NCBI RefSeq assembly: GCF_004345645.1
Contig: NZ_SLWS01000001.1
Location: forward strand, 1,670,130-1,734,129
Source of the DNA: Actinocrispum wychmicini
Lineage (GTDB): Bacteria; Actinomycetota; Actinomycetes; Mycobacteriales; Pseudonocardiaceae
Direction: 5' to 3'
Length of the DNA stretch: 64,000 nt
In this document: one piece after another, positions 32,890 through 41,149 of the stretch
Layout: every line of letters begins with the position of its first letter
How positions within the stretch are numbered: the first letter of the stretch is position 1
The notes under the pieces: generated by a model
What the model saw: only the letters and a program-made list of their open reading frames with translations
Told to the model about the DNA's origin: nothing
Database searches by the model: none
Made by a program: the position numbers and the translations under genes

Positions 32890-35064
32890 ATGCGATTAAG
32901 TCTGTACAGGGCCGGAGTGAGGCGATCCCTCCTGGTCGGCCTGGCCATGGCCACGGTCGTGGCCGTGGTGGCCACCGCGAACCCCGCCCAGGCCGACGAC
33001 GGCGGCGTCTCCGACGCGCCGATCCTCGGCATCTGGGAGGCCCAGAGCCTCAACGGCGTCAACAACAACCCCAATTTCCCGTCCCTGGGTGCCGGCAACA
33101 CCAAGTACCTGCGGATCGGCCCAACCCGGTACGCCGACGGGCTCAGCCAGATGGTCTCCGGGCCGAACGCCCGCGCGGTGTCGAACCGGATCTTCAACGA
33201 CATGCACATCAACGTGTTCTCCGACCGTGGCGTCACCCAGTGGGGCAACGTGTGGGGCCAGTTCGTCGACCACAACATGGGCCACCGCGACGAGGCCGGC
33301 ACCAAGGCGGACATCCCGTTCAACGCGAACGACCCGATGGAGTCGTTCCGCGACACCCTCGGTGTCATCCCGTTCAACCGGTCCGTGCCCGCCCCGGGCA
33401 CGGGCGTGAACAACGCCCGGCAGCAGCTCAACACGGAGAACTCGTTCCTGGACGGCGAGGCCGTCTACGGGCCGTCGGACGGCCGGCTCGACTGGCTGCG
33501 CAGCGGCTCGGTCGACGGCAACCCGGACAACAACTCCGCCACGTTGATGATGCCGAACAACTACCTGCCCCGCGCGGACAGCCGCGGCAACGCGTCCGCG
33601 GCCCCTACCATGGCCGTTGACGGTCGGCTGTTGACCACACCGGGCAAGGCCGTCGTCGCGGGCGACGTCCGTGCCAACGAACAGGCGCTGCTCACGTCGG
33701 TGCAGACCCTGTTCGCCCGTGAGCACAACCGGATCGTGGCGGCGCTGCCGAGGAGCATGTCGCAGGAGGACAAGTTCCAGCTCGCCCGTGCCGTGGTGAT
33801 CGCGGAGATCCAGAACATCACGTACAACGAGTTCCTGCCCGCGATGGGCGTGTCGCTGCCCTCCTACCAGGGCTACGACCCGAACCTGGACCCGTCGACC
33901 GCCCACGAGTTCGCCACCGTCGGATACCGGGCGCACAGCTTCATCCACGGCGAGATGGAGACCACCACCAACCTCAGCCGCTACTCGCAGGCGACGCTCG
34001 ACGCGCTGAAGGCGGCCGGTGTGGAGGTCACGCCGGACGGCGCCAACGTGGACATCGCCGTGCCGGACAACCTGCTGTTCTTCAACCCGAACATCGTCGA
34101 GCAGATCCAGCTCGGGCCCATCATGACGGGCATCACCGGCGAGTCGGACTACCGCAACGACGAGACCATCGACAACCAGTTGCGCAGCATCCTGTTCCAG
34201 GTCCCGACATCGAGCAACCCGGACTGTCTGGACGGTCCGACCATGCCGCAGTGCTTCAGTGGCGTGGTCGACCTCGGCGCGATCGACCTGCAGCGTGGCC
34301 GCGACCACGGCATGCCGACGTACAACCAGATGCGCAACTCCTACGGCCTGTCGACGAAGACCTCGTTCACGGCGATCACCGGTGAGTCGACCGACTCGTT
34401 CCCGGCCGACCCGCTGCTGACCCCGGGCAACGAGATCAACGACCCGAACTGCCTCGATGTCGTCGCGTTGTTCGACATCAAGGGCAACCCGACGACCGTC
34501 GCGGCCGACAACGCCACCCGTGTCGTCAGGCGGTGCACGGTGGCCGCCCGCCTCAAGGCACTGTACGGCTCAGTGTCCAACTTGGACGCCTTCACCGGGA
34601 TGCTCGCGGAGAAGCACCTGACCGGGTCCGAGCTGGGCGAGCTGCAGATGGCGATCTGGAAGGACCAGTTCGGTGCCGCCCGCGACGGCGACCGGTTCTT
34701 CTACCTCAACGACCCGTTGCAGGACTACATCCGCAGCAACTTCGGAATCGACTCGCACCGGACGCTGGCGCAGGTGATCGCGGCCAACACGGACGTCCCG
34801 GCAACGCAGTTGCCGGCCAACGTGTTCCGCCTTCCCGGCGCGCCCAACGTCAGCGCCGGCTTGGTGGGCGATTCGGCGGCCGACGCCGTGGCACCCGCGC
34901 CGGACGCGACCCCCGCGGCCGTCGCGACGTCCAGCCTGACCCGTCACGACAGCCGGAACCCCAGCCCTGCCAACAAGTCGACTCCACAGTCCGCGATCAC
35001 CGGACAGTATCCGATTGCCCGGCAACTGCATCGCCGCCCAAGGCGCTGCAGGACGGCCGGTTAG
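32890..35064 (+). CDS. Secreted animal-type haem peroxidase (peroxidasin-cyclooxygenase superfamily)
   Basis: 724 residues. A signal peptide with a long n-region (1-35, cleavage near NPAQA) precedes an animal haem peroxidase domain: distal motif VWGQFVDHNMGH (Asp127 and His128), catalytic arginine in LFAREHNRIV (about 277), proximal histidine in FATVGYRAHSFIHGEM (His349) and the signature DLQRGRDHGMPTYN. The aspartate after the distal histidine in eukaryotic enzymes (DHD) is Asn here. It would use H2O2 to oxidise halides or phenols outside the cell. The last 100 residues are low-complexity Pro/Ala-rich. Confidence 0.93.
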   Translation: MRLSLYRAGVRRSLLVGLAMATVVAVVATANPAQADDGGVSDAPILGIWEAQSLNGVNNNPNFPSLGAGNTKYLRIGPTRYADGLSQMVSGPNARAVSNRIFNDMHINVFSDRGVTQWGNVWGQFVDHNMGHRDEAGTKADIPFNANDPMESFRDTLGVIPFNRSVPAPGTGVNNARQQLNTENSFLDGEAVYGPSDGRLDWLRSGSVDGNPDNNSATLMMPNNYLPRADSRGNASAAPTMAVDGRLLTTPGKAVVAGDVRANEQALLTSVQTLFAREHNRIVAALPRSMSQEDKFQLARAVVIAEIQNITYNEFLPAMGVSLPSYQGYDPNLDPSTAHEFATVGYRAHSFIHGEMETTTNLSRYSQATLDALKAAGVEVTPDGANVDIAVPDNLLFFNPNIVEQIQLGPIMTGITGESDYRNDETIDNQLRSILFQVPTSSNPDCLDGPTMPQCFSGVVDLGAIDLQRGRDHGMPTYNQMRNSYGLSTKTSFTAITGESTDSFPADPLLTPGNEINDPNCLDVVALFDIKGNPTTVAADNATRVVRRCTVAARLKALYGSVSNLDAFTGMLAEKHLTGSELGELQMAIWKDQFGAARDGDRFFYLNDPLQDYIRSNFGIDSHRTLAQVIAANTDVPATQLPANVFRLPGAPNVSAGLVGDSAADAVAPAPDATPAAVATSSLTRHDSRNPSPANKSTPQSAITGQYPIARQLHRRPRRCRTAG

Positions 35065-35073
35065 CGATCCACT

Positions 35074-35108
35074 GTGTCGCCGTCACGCCCGTCGCGTGAC
35101 GGCGACAC
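35074..35108. terminator. Strong hairpin terminator after the peroxidase gene
   Basis: GTGTCGCCGTCACGC (35074-35088), a 5-base loop, and GCGTGACGGCGACAC (35094-35108) form a perfect 15-bp stem starting 10 bases after the stop codon. There is only a short TTCT afterwards, as usual in high-GC actinomycetes. It separates the peroxidase from the MFS gene, whose ribosome site (CGGAGG) begins just beyond it. Confidence 0.85.
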
Positions 35109-35130
35109 GTTCTGCTTCGGAGGTCACGTC

Positions 35131-36780
35131 ATGGCTGTCGACTCATCGACGGGCTTACCGGCGCCGGCTGTGCCGCGGCAGCGCCCGTGGCTCGTGCTCG
35201 CCGTTCTGTGCCTTGGTTTCTTCGTCATCCTGCTGGACACGACCATCGTGAACATCGCGGTCCCGGAACTGACCGTGAGCCTGGGCGCCACGCTCGATCA
35301 GGTCCTGTGGATCGTCAACGCGTACACCATCACCTACGCCGCGTTGCTCATCACCGGCGGCCGGCTCGGCGACATGTACGGTGCGAAGCGGCTTTTCATG
35401 ATCGGGCTCGTTCTGTTCACCACGGCGTCCGCGGTGTGCGGCCTGGCCCAGACACCTGCCCAGTTGATCGCCGCCCGCGCGCTGCAGGGCGTCGGCGGTG
35501 CGTTGCTGACACCTCAGACCCTGGCCATCATCACGGTGACGTTCCCGGCGAACCGGCGCGGTGCCGCGTACGGCATCTGGGGCGCGGTGGCCGGGCTGGC
35601 CACCGTCGCCGGGCCCGCGGTCGGTGGCTGGCTGGTGACCAGCCTGAACTGGCGCTGGGTCTTCTACGTCAACCTGCCGATCGGGCTGGCCGCCCTCGGG
35701 CTGGCCGCCGCGTTCCTGCCCGACCTGCGGTTCAACCGCCGACACCGGCTGGACTGGCGCGGCACCGCGTTGGTGTCGCTTGCCCTGTTCCTGATCAGCT
35801 TCGGCCTGATCGAGGGGCCGTCGCATCGCTGGGGCGCGGTGTGGGGGCCAGTGACGATCCCGACCGTGCTCGGCGCCGGGGTGGTCGTCCTGCTGCTGTT
35901 CGTGTGGCAGCAACGCGCCCATCGCGACCGTGAACCCCTTGTCCCAACAGGTATCTACGCCAACCGCGACTTCGCCGTGATGAGCGGGGTGGTGGCGGCG
36001 ATCTCGTTCGGGATGCTCGGGCTGTTCCTGCCGCTGGTGATCTTCCTGCAGTCCGTGCTGTCGCTGAGCGCGTTGCAGGCCGGCCTGGTGCTGGCGCCGA
36101 TGTCCCTCGCGTCCATCGCGAGCGCCCCGGTCGCCGGCCGGTTGGCCGACCGCTACGGCGGGAAGGACGCGTTGATCTTCGGACTGGTGTTCTGGGCCGG
36201 CGGCATCGCCCTGGTGCTCTGGTCCACCCGGATCGACGACGACCGCGGCCAGCTGATCGCCGGCCTGGTCATCGCCGGCCTGGGCCTCGGCATGACCTTC
36301 GCCCCGCTGCAGAGCATCGCGATGCGCGACATCATGCCCAACGTCGCCAGCGCCGCCGCCGGTCTGATGAACACCGCACGCCAGTTGGGCGCGCTGCTCG
36401 GTTCGTCCGTCACGGGCGCGTTGCTGCAGGCCCAACTCGCCGCCCGGCTCGGCCCGGCGGCCGACCAGAACGTCGACGCGCTGCCCGAGTCCTTCCGCCC
36501 CTGGGTGCTCGACGGCTTCCACAAGGCCGCGGCGACCGCCAAGGGCCTCGAAGTCGGGGCCGGCCAGAGCGGCGCCCACATCCCCGCGGACGTCCCGGCG
36601 TCCGTCCGGCCGGCGATCGAGCAGATCGCGTTGAAAGCGTTCCACGAGTCGTACATCCCGGCGATGCGCCTGACCTTGATCCTGCCGGTCATCGTTCTCG
36701 CGCTCGCGGTGATCGGTGCGCTCTTCGTCCGGCACACCGGCCGCCCCCGGACCGGTGAAGAGCGCACCCCGACCGGGTGA
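35131..36780 (+). CDS. DHA2-family MFS drug exporter (EmrB/QacA type)
   Basis: 549 residues, ATG 35131 with CGGAGG 7 bases upstream. Fourteen membrane segments are expected. Motif D1-like LDTTIVNIAVPEL is in helix 1, motif A is GGRLGDMYGAKRLF after helix 2, and motif C is GPAVGGWLVTSLNWRWVF in helix 5. Such antiporters export hydrophobic drugs using protons. It follows the peroxidase terminator, so it has its own promoter or depends on read-through. Confidence 0.92.
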   Translation: MAVDSSTGLPAPAVPRQRPWLVLAVLCLGFFVILLDTTIVNIAVPELTVSLGATLDQVLWIVNAYTITYAALLITGGRLGDMYGAKRLFMIGLVLFTTASAVCGLAQTPAQLIAARALQGVGGALLTPQTLAIITVTFPANRRGAAYGIWGAVAGLATVAGPAVGGWLVTSLNWRWVFYVNLPIGLAALGLAAAFLPDLRFNRRHRLDWRGTALVSLALFLISFGLIEGPSHRWGAVWGPVTIPTVLGAGVVVLLLFVWQQRAHRDREPLVPTGIYANRDFAVMSGVVAAISFGMLGLFLPLVIFLQSVLSLSALQAGLVLAPMSLASIASAPVAGRLADRYGGKDALIFGLVFWAGGIALVLWSTRIDDDRGQLIAGLVIAGLGLGMTFAPLQSIAMRDIMPNVASAAAGLMNTARQLGALLGSSVTGALLQAQLAARLGPAADQNVDALPESFRPWVLDGFHKAAATAKGLEVGAGQSGAHIPADVPASVRPAIEQIALKAFHESYIPAMRLTLILPVIVLALAVIGALFVRHTGRPRTGEERTPTG

Positions 36781-36850
36781 GGACGGCCCTACCCCGGCTC
36801 TGCCGGTCCGCCGGATGGTCATCGGGCGGGCCGCCGGAAATGCTTTCGGC

Positions 36851-38260
36851 ATGCGAAAGACATTGCAGTTGTTGACGATCGCGGCGGTGGCCGTCGGCGT
36901 GTCGGCGCCGGTCGCCGCCGCGTCGTCCCGGCCGGAGTGGGCCACCTGTGCCACGGCTGTCCAGCAGGAATGCGCGAAGATCGAAGTCCCGTTGGACTAC
37001 GACCGCCCGGCCGGCCCGCGGATCTCGCTGGCGATCTCCCGGATCCGCACGGCCACACCCCAGCTGCGCCGGGGAGTGCTGCTGCTGATCCCCGGCGGAC
37101 CCGGCAACACCGGCCTGCAGCGGCCGACCGCCCTCGGCCTGCACCTGCCCAAGGACGTCCTGGACCGCTACGACCTGATCGGCTTCGACCCACGCGGTAC
37201 CGGCGAGAGCACACCCGTGAACTGCGCACTCACCCCGCAGGACATCACCTCGGACCAGTTCCTGCCCTGGCCGGACGCGAACGGGGACATCACCGCGAAC
37301 GCCGCCCATGCCCGTCGAGTGGCCGAGGCGTGTGCCGGCAACGGCGGCCCACTGATGCAGCACATCAGCACCCCCACCGAGGCCAGGGACATCGACCAGA
37401 TCCGGATCGCGCTCGGTGAACGGAAGCTGTCCTCCTGGGGCACCTCGTACGGCACGTATGCCGGCGCGGTCTACGCCACGATGTTCCCCGGTCACACCGA
37501 CAGGGTCGTGTTGGACAGCAACGACGACCCTGACCCGAAGCGGCTGGAACGTGGATGGCTCAACAACTTCGCCGTCGGCGGCGAGGACCGGTTCCCCGAT
37601 TTCGCCGCCTTCGCCGCGGCCCGTGACTCCACCTACGGTCTTGGCACCACCCCGGCCGCGGTGCGGGAGACCTACCTGAGCCTGGCCGCGTCCCTGGACC
37701 GTGCGCCCCGGCCCGACCTGACCGGAAACGGCTTTCGGTCCACAATGTTCAACGGTCTGTACAACACCAGCAACTTCCCTTTGCTGGCACAGGTCCTGCA
37801 GGGAGTGCGAACCGGCGGCCCGGTGCCGGCCATTCCCGTCCCGCCGAACCTGCAGAACCTCGTCGCCGTTTCGACCGCGACAGCGTGCAACGACGTCGCG
37901 TGGCCTCGCTCGGTGCAGTTTTACGCCGACGCTGTCGCGCGTAGCCGGAGCGACTTCCCGCTGACCGCAGGCATGCCCGCCAACATCATGCCGTGCGCGT
38001 TCTGGCCGTTCCAGCCAGTCCAGCCCGTGCGGATCACTCCGTACGGACCGGACAACGTGCTGCTGGTGCAGAACCTTCGTGACCCGGCGACACCCTACTC
38101 GGGCGCGTTGAAGATGCGTGCGGCGTTCGGCCACCGGGCCCGGATGGTCACCGTCAACTCCGGCGGCCACGGCGCGTACCTCGTCAACGGGAACCCGTGC
38201 GGGGACAACGCGGTCACGGCGTTCCTCGTCAACGGCACCTATCAGGACACCACATGCTGA
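36851..38260 (+). CDS. Secreted TAP-like alpha/beta hydrolase (tripeptidyl aminopeptidase type)
   Basis: 469 residues. A signal peptide (about 1-24, LTIAAVAVGVSAPVAAAS) leads to an alpha/beta hydrolase: oxyanion segment LLIPGGPGNTG, nucleophile elbow SSWGTSYGTYAG, acid in LLVQNLRDPATPYSGA and histidine in NSGGHGAYL. The last region is the TAP-like C-terminal domain of Streptomyces extracellular tripeptidyl aminopeptidases, with paired cysteines. It probably removes N-terminal peptides outside the cell. Its 3' end overlaps the convergent M1 peptidase by 19 bp. The ribosome site is weak; another upstream start is possible. Confidence 0.88.
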   Translation: MRKTLQLLTIAAVAVGVSAPVAAASSRPEWATCATAVQQECAKIEVPLDYDRPAGPRISLAISRIRTATPQLRRGVLLLIPGGPGNTGLQRPTALGLHLPKDVLDRYDLIGFDPRGTGESTPVNCALTPQDITSDQFLPWPDANGDITANAAHARRVAEACAGNGGPLMQHISTPTEARDIDQIRIALGERKLSSWGTSYGTYAGAVYATMFPGHTDRVVLDSNDDPDPKRLERGWLNNFAVGGEDRFPDFAAFAAARDSTYGLGTTPAAVRETYLSLAASLDRAPRPDLTGNGFRSTMFNGLYNTSNFPLLAQVLQGVRTGGPVPAIPVPPNLQNLVAVSTATACNDVAWPRSVQFYADAVARSRSDFPLTAGMPANIMPCAFWPFQPVQPVRITPYGPDNVLLVQNLRDPATPYSGALKMRAAFGHRARMVTVNSGGHGAYLVNGNPCGDNAVTAFLVNGTYQDTTC

Positions 38261-39720
38261 TGTAGAGCTGTCAGCTTGTCGTACGACTTGGGCTGCGCGG
38301 TCGCGGCGGCGGGCGGGAAACCGTTGGCCGCCGTGGCCGCCGGCTGACCGGAGGTGAACAGCCAGGTCTGGAAGAACTTGTCCAGGTCCTGCCCGGACAC
38401 CCGCTTGGCCAGCGCGACGAAGTCCGCGGTGTCCGCGTTGCCGTACCGGTGCTGCGCGACCCATTCTCGCACGATGGTGAAGAACTTGTTGTCTCCCACC
38501 ACGTTGCGCAGTGCCTGCAGGGTCATCGCGCCGCGGGTGTACACCGGGTCGGCCAGCAGCTTGTCCGGGGTCGGGTCGCCTGGCTTGATCTTCCAGCAGC
38601 CGGGCTTCTGGTGCCCGTAGGTCCAGTCGGCCAACTGCTGTGCGGTGCCCTCGCCGGCGTACTCCGACCACAGCCACTCCGCGTAGTTGGCGAACCCCTC
38701 GTTCAGCCAGATGTTCCGCCAGCCGCGCACCGACACCGCGTCCCCGAACCACTGGTGTGCGTTCTCGTGCACGACGACATACATGTCCGAGTGTGGCGCG
38801 AAGTTCCCGCTGTAGTACACCGGCTGGCTCTGGAACTCCTCGGCGTCGGTGCTGCCGTCGTTGGCCGCGACCACACCACCTTCGGAGTCGAACGGGTAGG
38901 GCCCGAAGATGCTGGACTCCCAGGCGATCACCTCAGGAGTGCGTTCCACGCTCGCGATCGACGAGTCGCGCACGGCTGGGCTGAGCCGTCGGTCGTAAGC
39001 GGTGACGAACGGCCGTCCGTCCGGCGCGGTGGTACGACGGATGTCGTAGTGGCCGATGGTCAGCATCTGCAGGTAAGTGGCCTGCGGCTTGGTGCCGCGC
39101 CAGTTCCACCTGGTCCAGCCCAACTGACTGGTGGTGCCGGTGAGCAACCCGGTGGAGATCGCCTGGGTGCCGTCGGGCACCGCCACCGAGACGTCGAAGG
39201 TCGCCTTGTCGGTCGGGTGGTCGTTGCACGGGAACCACGCCGAGGCGATGTGCGGCTCGGCGGTGGACATCGCGCCGTCCGGGGTGGCCACCCACGGGTT
39301 CTCCCCGTCGATCTCCACTGTGGACGGAACACCCTGGTAGCGCACCACCACGGTGATCGGCCGGTTGGCCGGCACGCCGGCCTTGGGGGTGACCACCAAC
39401 TTGTTGCCCCGCTTGACGAACTTCGCGGGGGCGTTGTCCACCAGCACCGAGCTGGTGTCCAGCCCGAAGTCGAAGGAGAACGCGCTCAGGTACTGGGTGG
39501 TGGTGGCCAGGATGGTGGCGGTGCCGGACAGCCGGTCGGCCCCCGGCTGGTAGGTCAACCGCAGGTCGTAGTGGTCCACCTGGTACCCGGTGTTGCCGTC
39601 GTTCGGATAGTACGGATCGCCGATACTCGGCAGACCTGGTGTTCCGGCGGCGGCGGCGTTGCCCACCGGCAACAGCGCCACGGTCAGCGCGGCGAGTACG
39701 GCACGGGTCCAACGGGTCAT
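38242..39720 (-). CDS. Secreted M1-family metallopeptidase
   Basis: 492 residues from ATG 39720. Signal peptide (about 1-24, VLAALTVALLPVGNAAA). The zinc site is complete: VVVHENAHQWFG (HExxH form HENAH) with third ligand glutamate in NEGFANYAEWLWSEYAG. The N-terminal beta domain (VDHYDLRLTYQPGADRLSG) is typical of the M1 family, close to actinobacterial aminopeptidase N-like secreted enzymes. It may process peptides outside the cell along with the convergent TAP-like hydrolase. Confidence 0.92.
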   Translation of the reverse strand: MTRWTRAVLAALTVALLPVGNAAAAGTPGLPSIGDPYYPNDGNTGYQVDHYDLRLTYQPGADRLSGTATILATTTQYLSAFSFDFGLDTSSVLVDNAPAKFVKRGNKLVVTPKAGVPANRPITVVVRYQGVPSTVEIDGENPWVATPDGAMSTAEPHIASAWFPCNDHPTDKATFDVSVAVPDGTQAISTGLLTGTTSQLGWTRWNWRGTKPQATYLQMLTIGHYDIRRTTAPDGRPFVTAYDRRLSPAVRDSSIASVERTPEVIAWESSIFGPYPFDSEGGVVAANDGSTDAEEFQSQPVYYSGNFAPHSDMYVVVHENAHQWFGDAVSVRGWRNIWLNEGFANYAEWLWSEYAGEGTAQQLADWTYGHQKPGCWKIKPGDPTPDKLLADPVYTRGAMTLQALRNVVGDNKFFTIVREWVAQHRYGNADTADFVALAKRVSGQDLDKFFQTWLFTSGQPAATAANGFPPAAATAQPKSYDKLTALHQHVVS

Positions 39721-39923
39721 CGGTGACCTCCTACCACTGGGAGACGTCGATGATGAGGACTCCCGGGCCGGGCCGGACAGCCACAACCTGTGCGGCAACC
39801 GGCCGTCCGATTTGAACACATTGTGGGTAGCTCCCCATGTCGAACCGCAGCACAGTGGGCTGCCTCACCGCAACCTCGGGGCGGGTCGCCGCGAATCGGC
39901 CCGGGTGAGGACAGGAGGTCGGC

Positions 39924-41105
39924 ATGGCGAAACCGGATGGACCGGCCGAGCCGCGATGGCACCGGACCGTGGTGTCGGTGGACCGGGACGCGATCGGGCA
40001 CAACGTCCGCCAGTTGTCCCCGCCCGGTGTGCCGGTGATGGCCATGGTCAAGGGCGACGCCTACGGCCACGGTGCCATCGAGGCGGCGGCCACCGCAGTG
40101 GCGGCCGGGGCGCGATGGCTGGGGGTCGCCCTGGTCCAGGAGGGGCTACGACTGCGCCAGGCCGGGTTCGCCGTGCCGATCTTCGTCAGCACCGAGCTAC
40201 CGGCCGGTAGCGAGGTGGACGCGGTGCGGGCCGACCTGCGGATCAGTGTCCACACCGACGACGGGCTGCTGCGGTTGGCGGACGCGGCCCGCGCGCTCGA
40301 CCGTCCGGTCGGGGCGCACCTGGCTGTGGACACCGGGCTGGCCAGGGCCGGCGTGGCCGGCCATGACGCCGTCGGGTTCGCCGGCCGACTGGCCCGCGCC
40401 GGACTGCGGCTCGACGGTGTGTGGACGCACCTGGCCAAGTCCGAGGACATCGACAGCTTCACCGCCCGCCAGCTCGACCGGTTCGACGAGGTGCTGGCCG
40501 GCCTGCACGCCGGCGGACACCGGCCCGTCCTGCGGCACGCCGCGAACACCGCGGCCGTCCTGGCCTGGCCGCGGTCCCACCTTGACCTGGTGCGCCCCGG
40601 GATCGGCCTGTTCGGCGCCATCCTGAACGCCGGGTTGTCCGGCGCGGACGCGCTGCGCCCGGCGCTGACCTGGCGCAGCCGGGTAGTCCAGACCAGCCGG
40701 CTGCGCGCCGGCCAGGGCGTCTCCTACGGACTGACCTACCGGGTGGCCGGCCCCGCCACGGTGGCCACCGTGGCGGTCGGGTTCGCCGACGGCTACCCAC
40801 GCCAGTTGTCCAACCGTGGCGAGGTGCTGATCCGTGGCCGGCGCTACCCGGTCGCCGGGGTGATCGCGATGGACCAGCTCACCGTCGACGTCGGGGACGA
40901 CCCGGTGGCGCCCGGCGACGAGGTGGTGCTGATCGGCCGGCAGGGCGAGCAGTCGATCACCGTGGCCGAGGTCGCCGACTGGGCCGGCACCATCCCGGAC
41001 GAGGTGTTCTGCGGCATCAGCGCCCGGGTGCCACGCGACTACGTCGGCAGCCCACCGCCGGCCGAGGTCTTCAAGACCCACCAACTCGGCGTGTCGAGGT
41101 CTTGA
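39924..41105 (+). CDS. alr: Alanine racemase
   Basis: 393 residues. PLP lysine is Lys43 in MVKGDAYGHG; the second catalytic base is Tyr267 in VSYGLTYR; the cofactor-binding arginine is in LVRPGIGLFG (a Tyr in many homologues is Phe here). Further conserved blocks are AVGFADGYPR and VIAMDQLTVDVG. It interconverts L- and D-alanine for peptidoglycan or as a biosynthetic precursor. It is directly followed by an amino-acid permease gene, so it may be a second, catabolic or transport-linked racemase rather than the housekeeping copy; some actinomycetes carry such paralogues near biosynthetic genes. Confidence 0.92.
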   Translation: MAKPDGPAEPRWHRTVVSVDRDAIGHNVRQLSPPGVPVMAMVKGDAYGHGAIEAAATAVAAGARWLGVALVQEGLRLRQAGFAVPIFVSTELPAGSEVDAVRADLRISVHTDDGLLRLADAARALDRPVGAHLAVDTGLARAGVAGHDAVGFAGRLARAGLRLDGVWTHLAKSEDIDSFTARQLDRFDEVLAGLHAGGHRPVLRHAANTAAVLAWPRSHLDLVRPGIGLFGAILNAGLSGADALRPALTWRSRVVQTSRLRAGQGVSYGLTYRVAGPATVATVAVGFADGYPRQLSNRGEVLIRGRRYPVAGVIAMDQLTVDVGDDPVAPGDEVVLIGRQGEQSITVAEVADWAGTIPDEVFCGISARVPRDYVGSPPPAEVFKTHQLGVSRS

Positions 41106-41117
41106 AGACCCGCCAAC
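41064..41117. repeat. Direct repeat of 22 bp spanning the alr stop codon
   Basis: GAGGTCTTCAAGACCCACC begins at 41064 and GAGGTCTTGAAGACCCGCC at 41096, both continuing AAC; 20 of 22 bases are identical, offset 32 bp. Each has the palindrome GTCTT-N-AAGAC. The second copy contains the alr stop codon TGA and lies 33-54 bp before the permease start. Confidence 0.75.
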
Positions 41118-41149
41118 CCCAGTCCCATCCGCACCGTCCAGGAGTCGCC

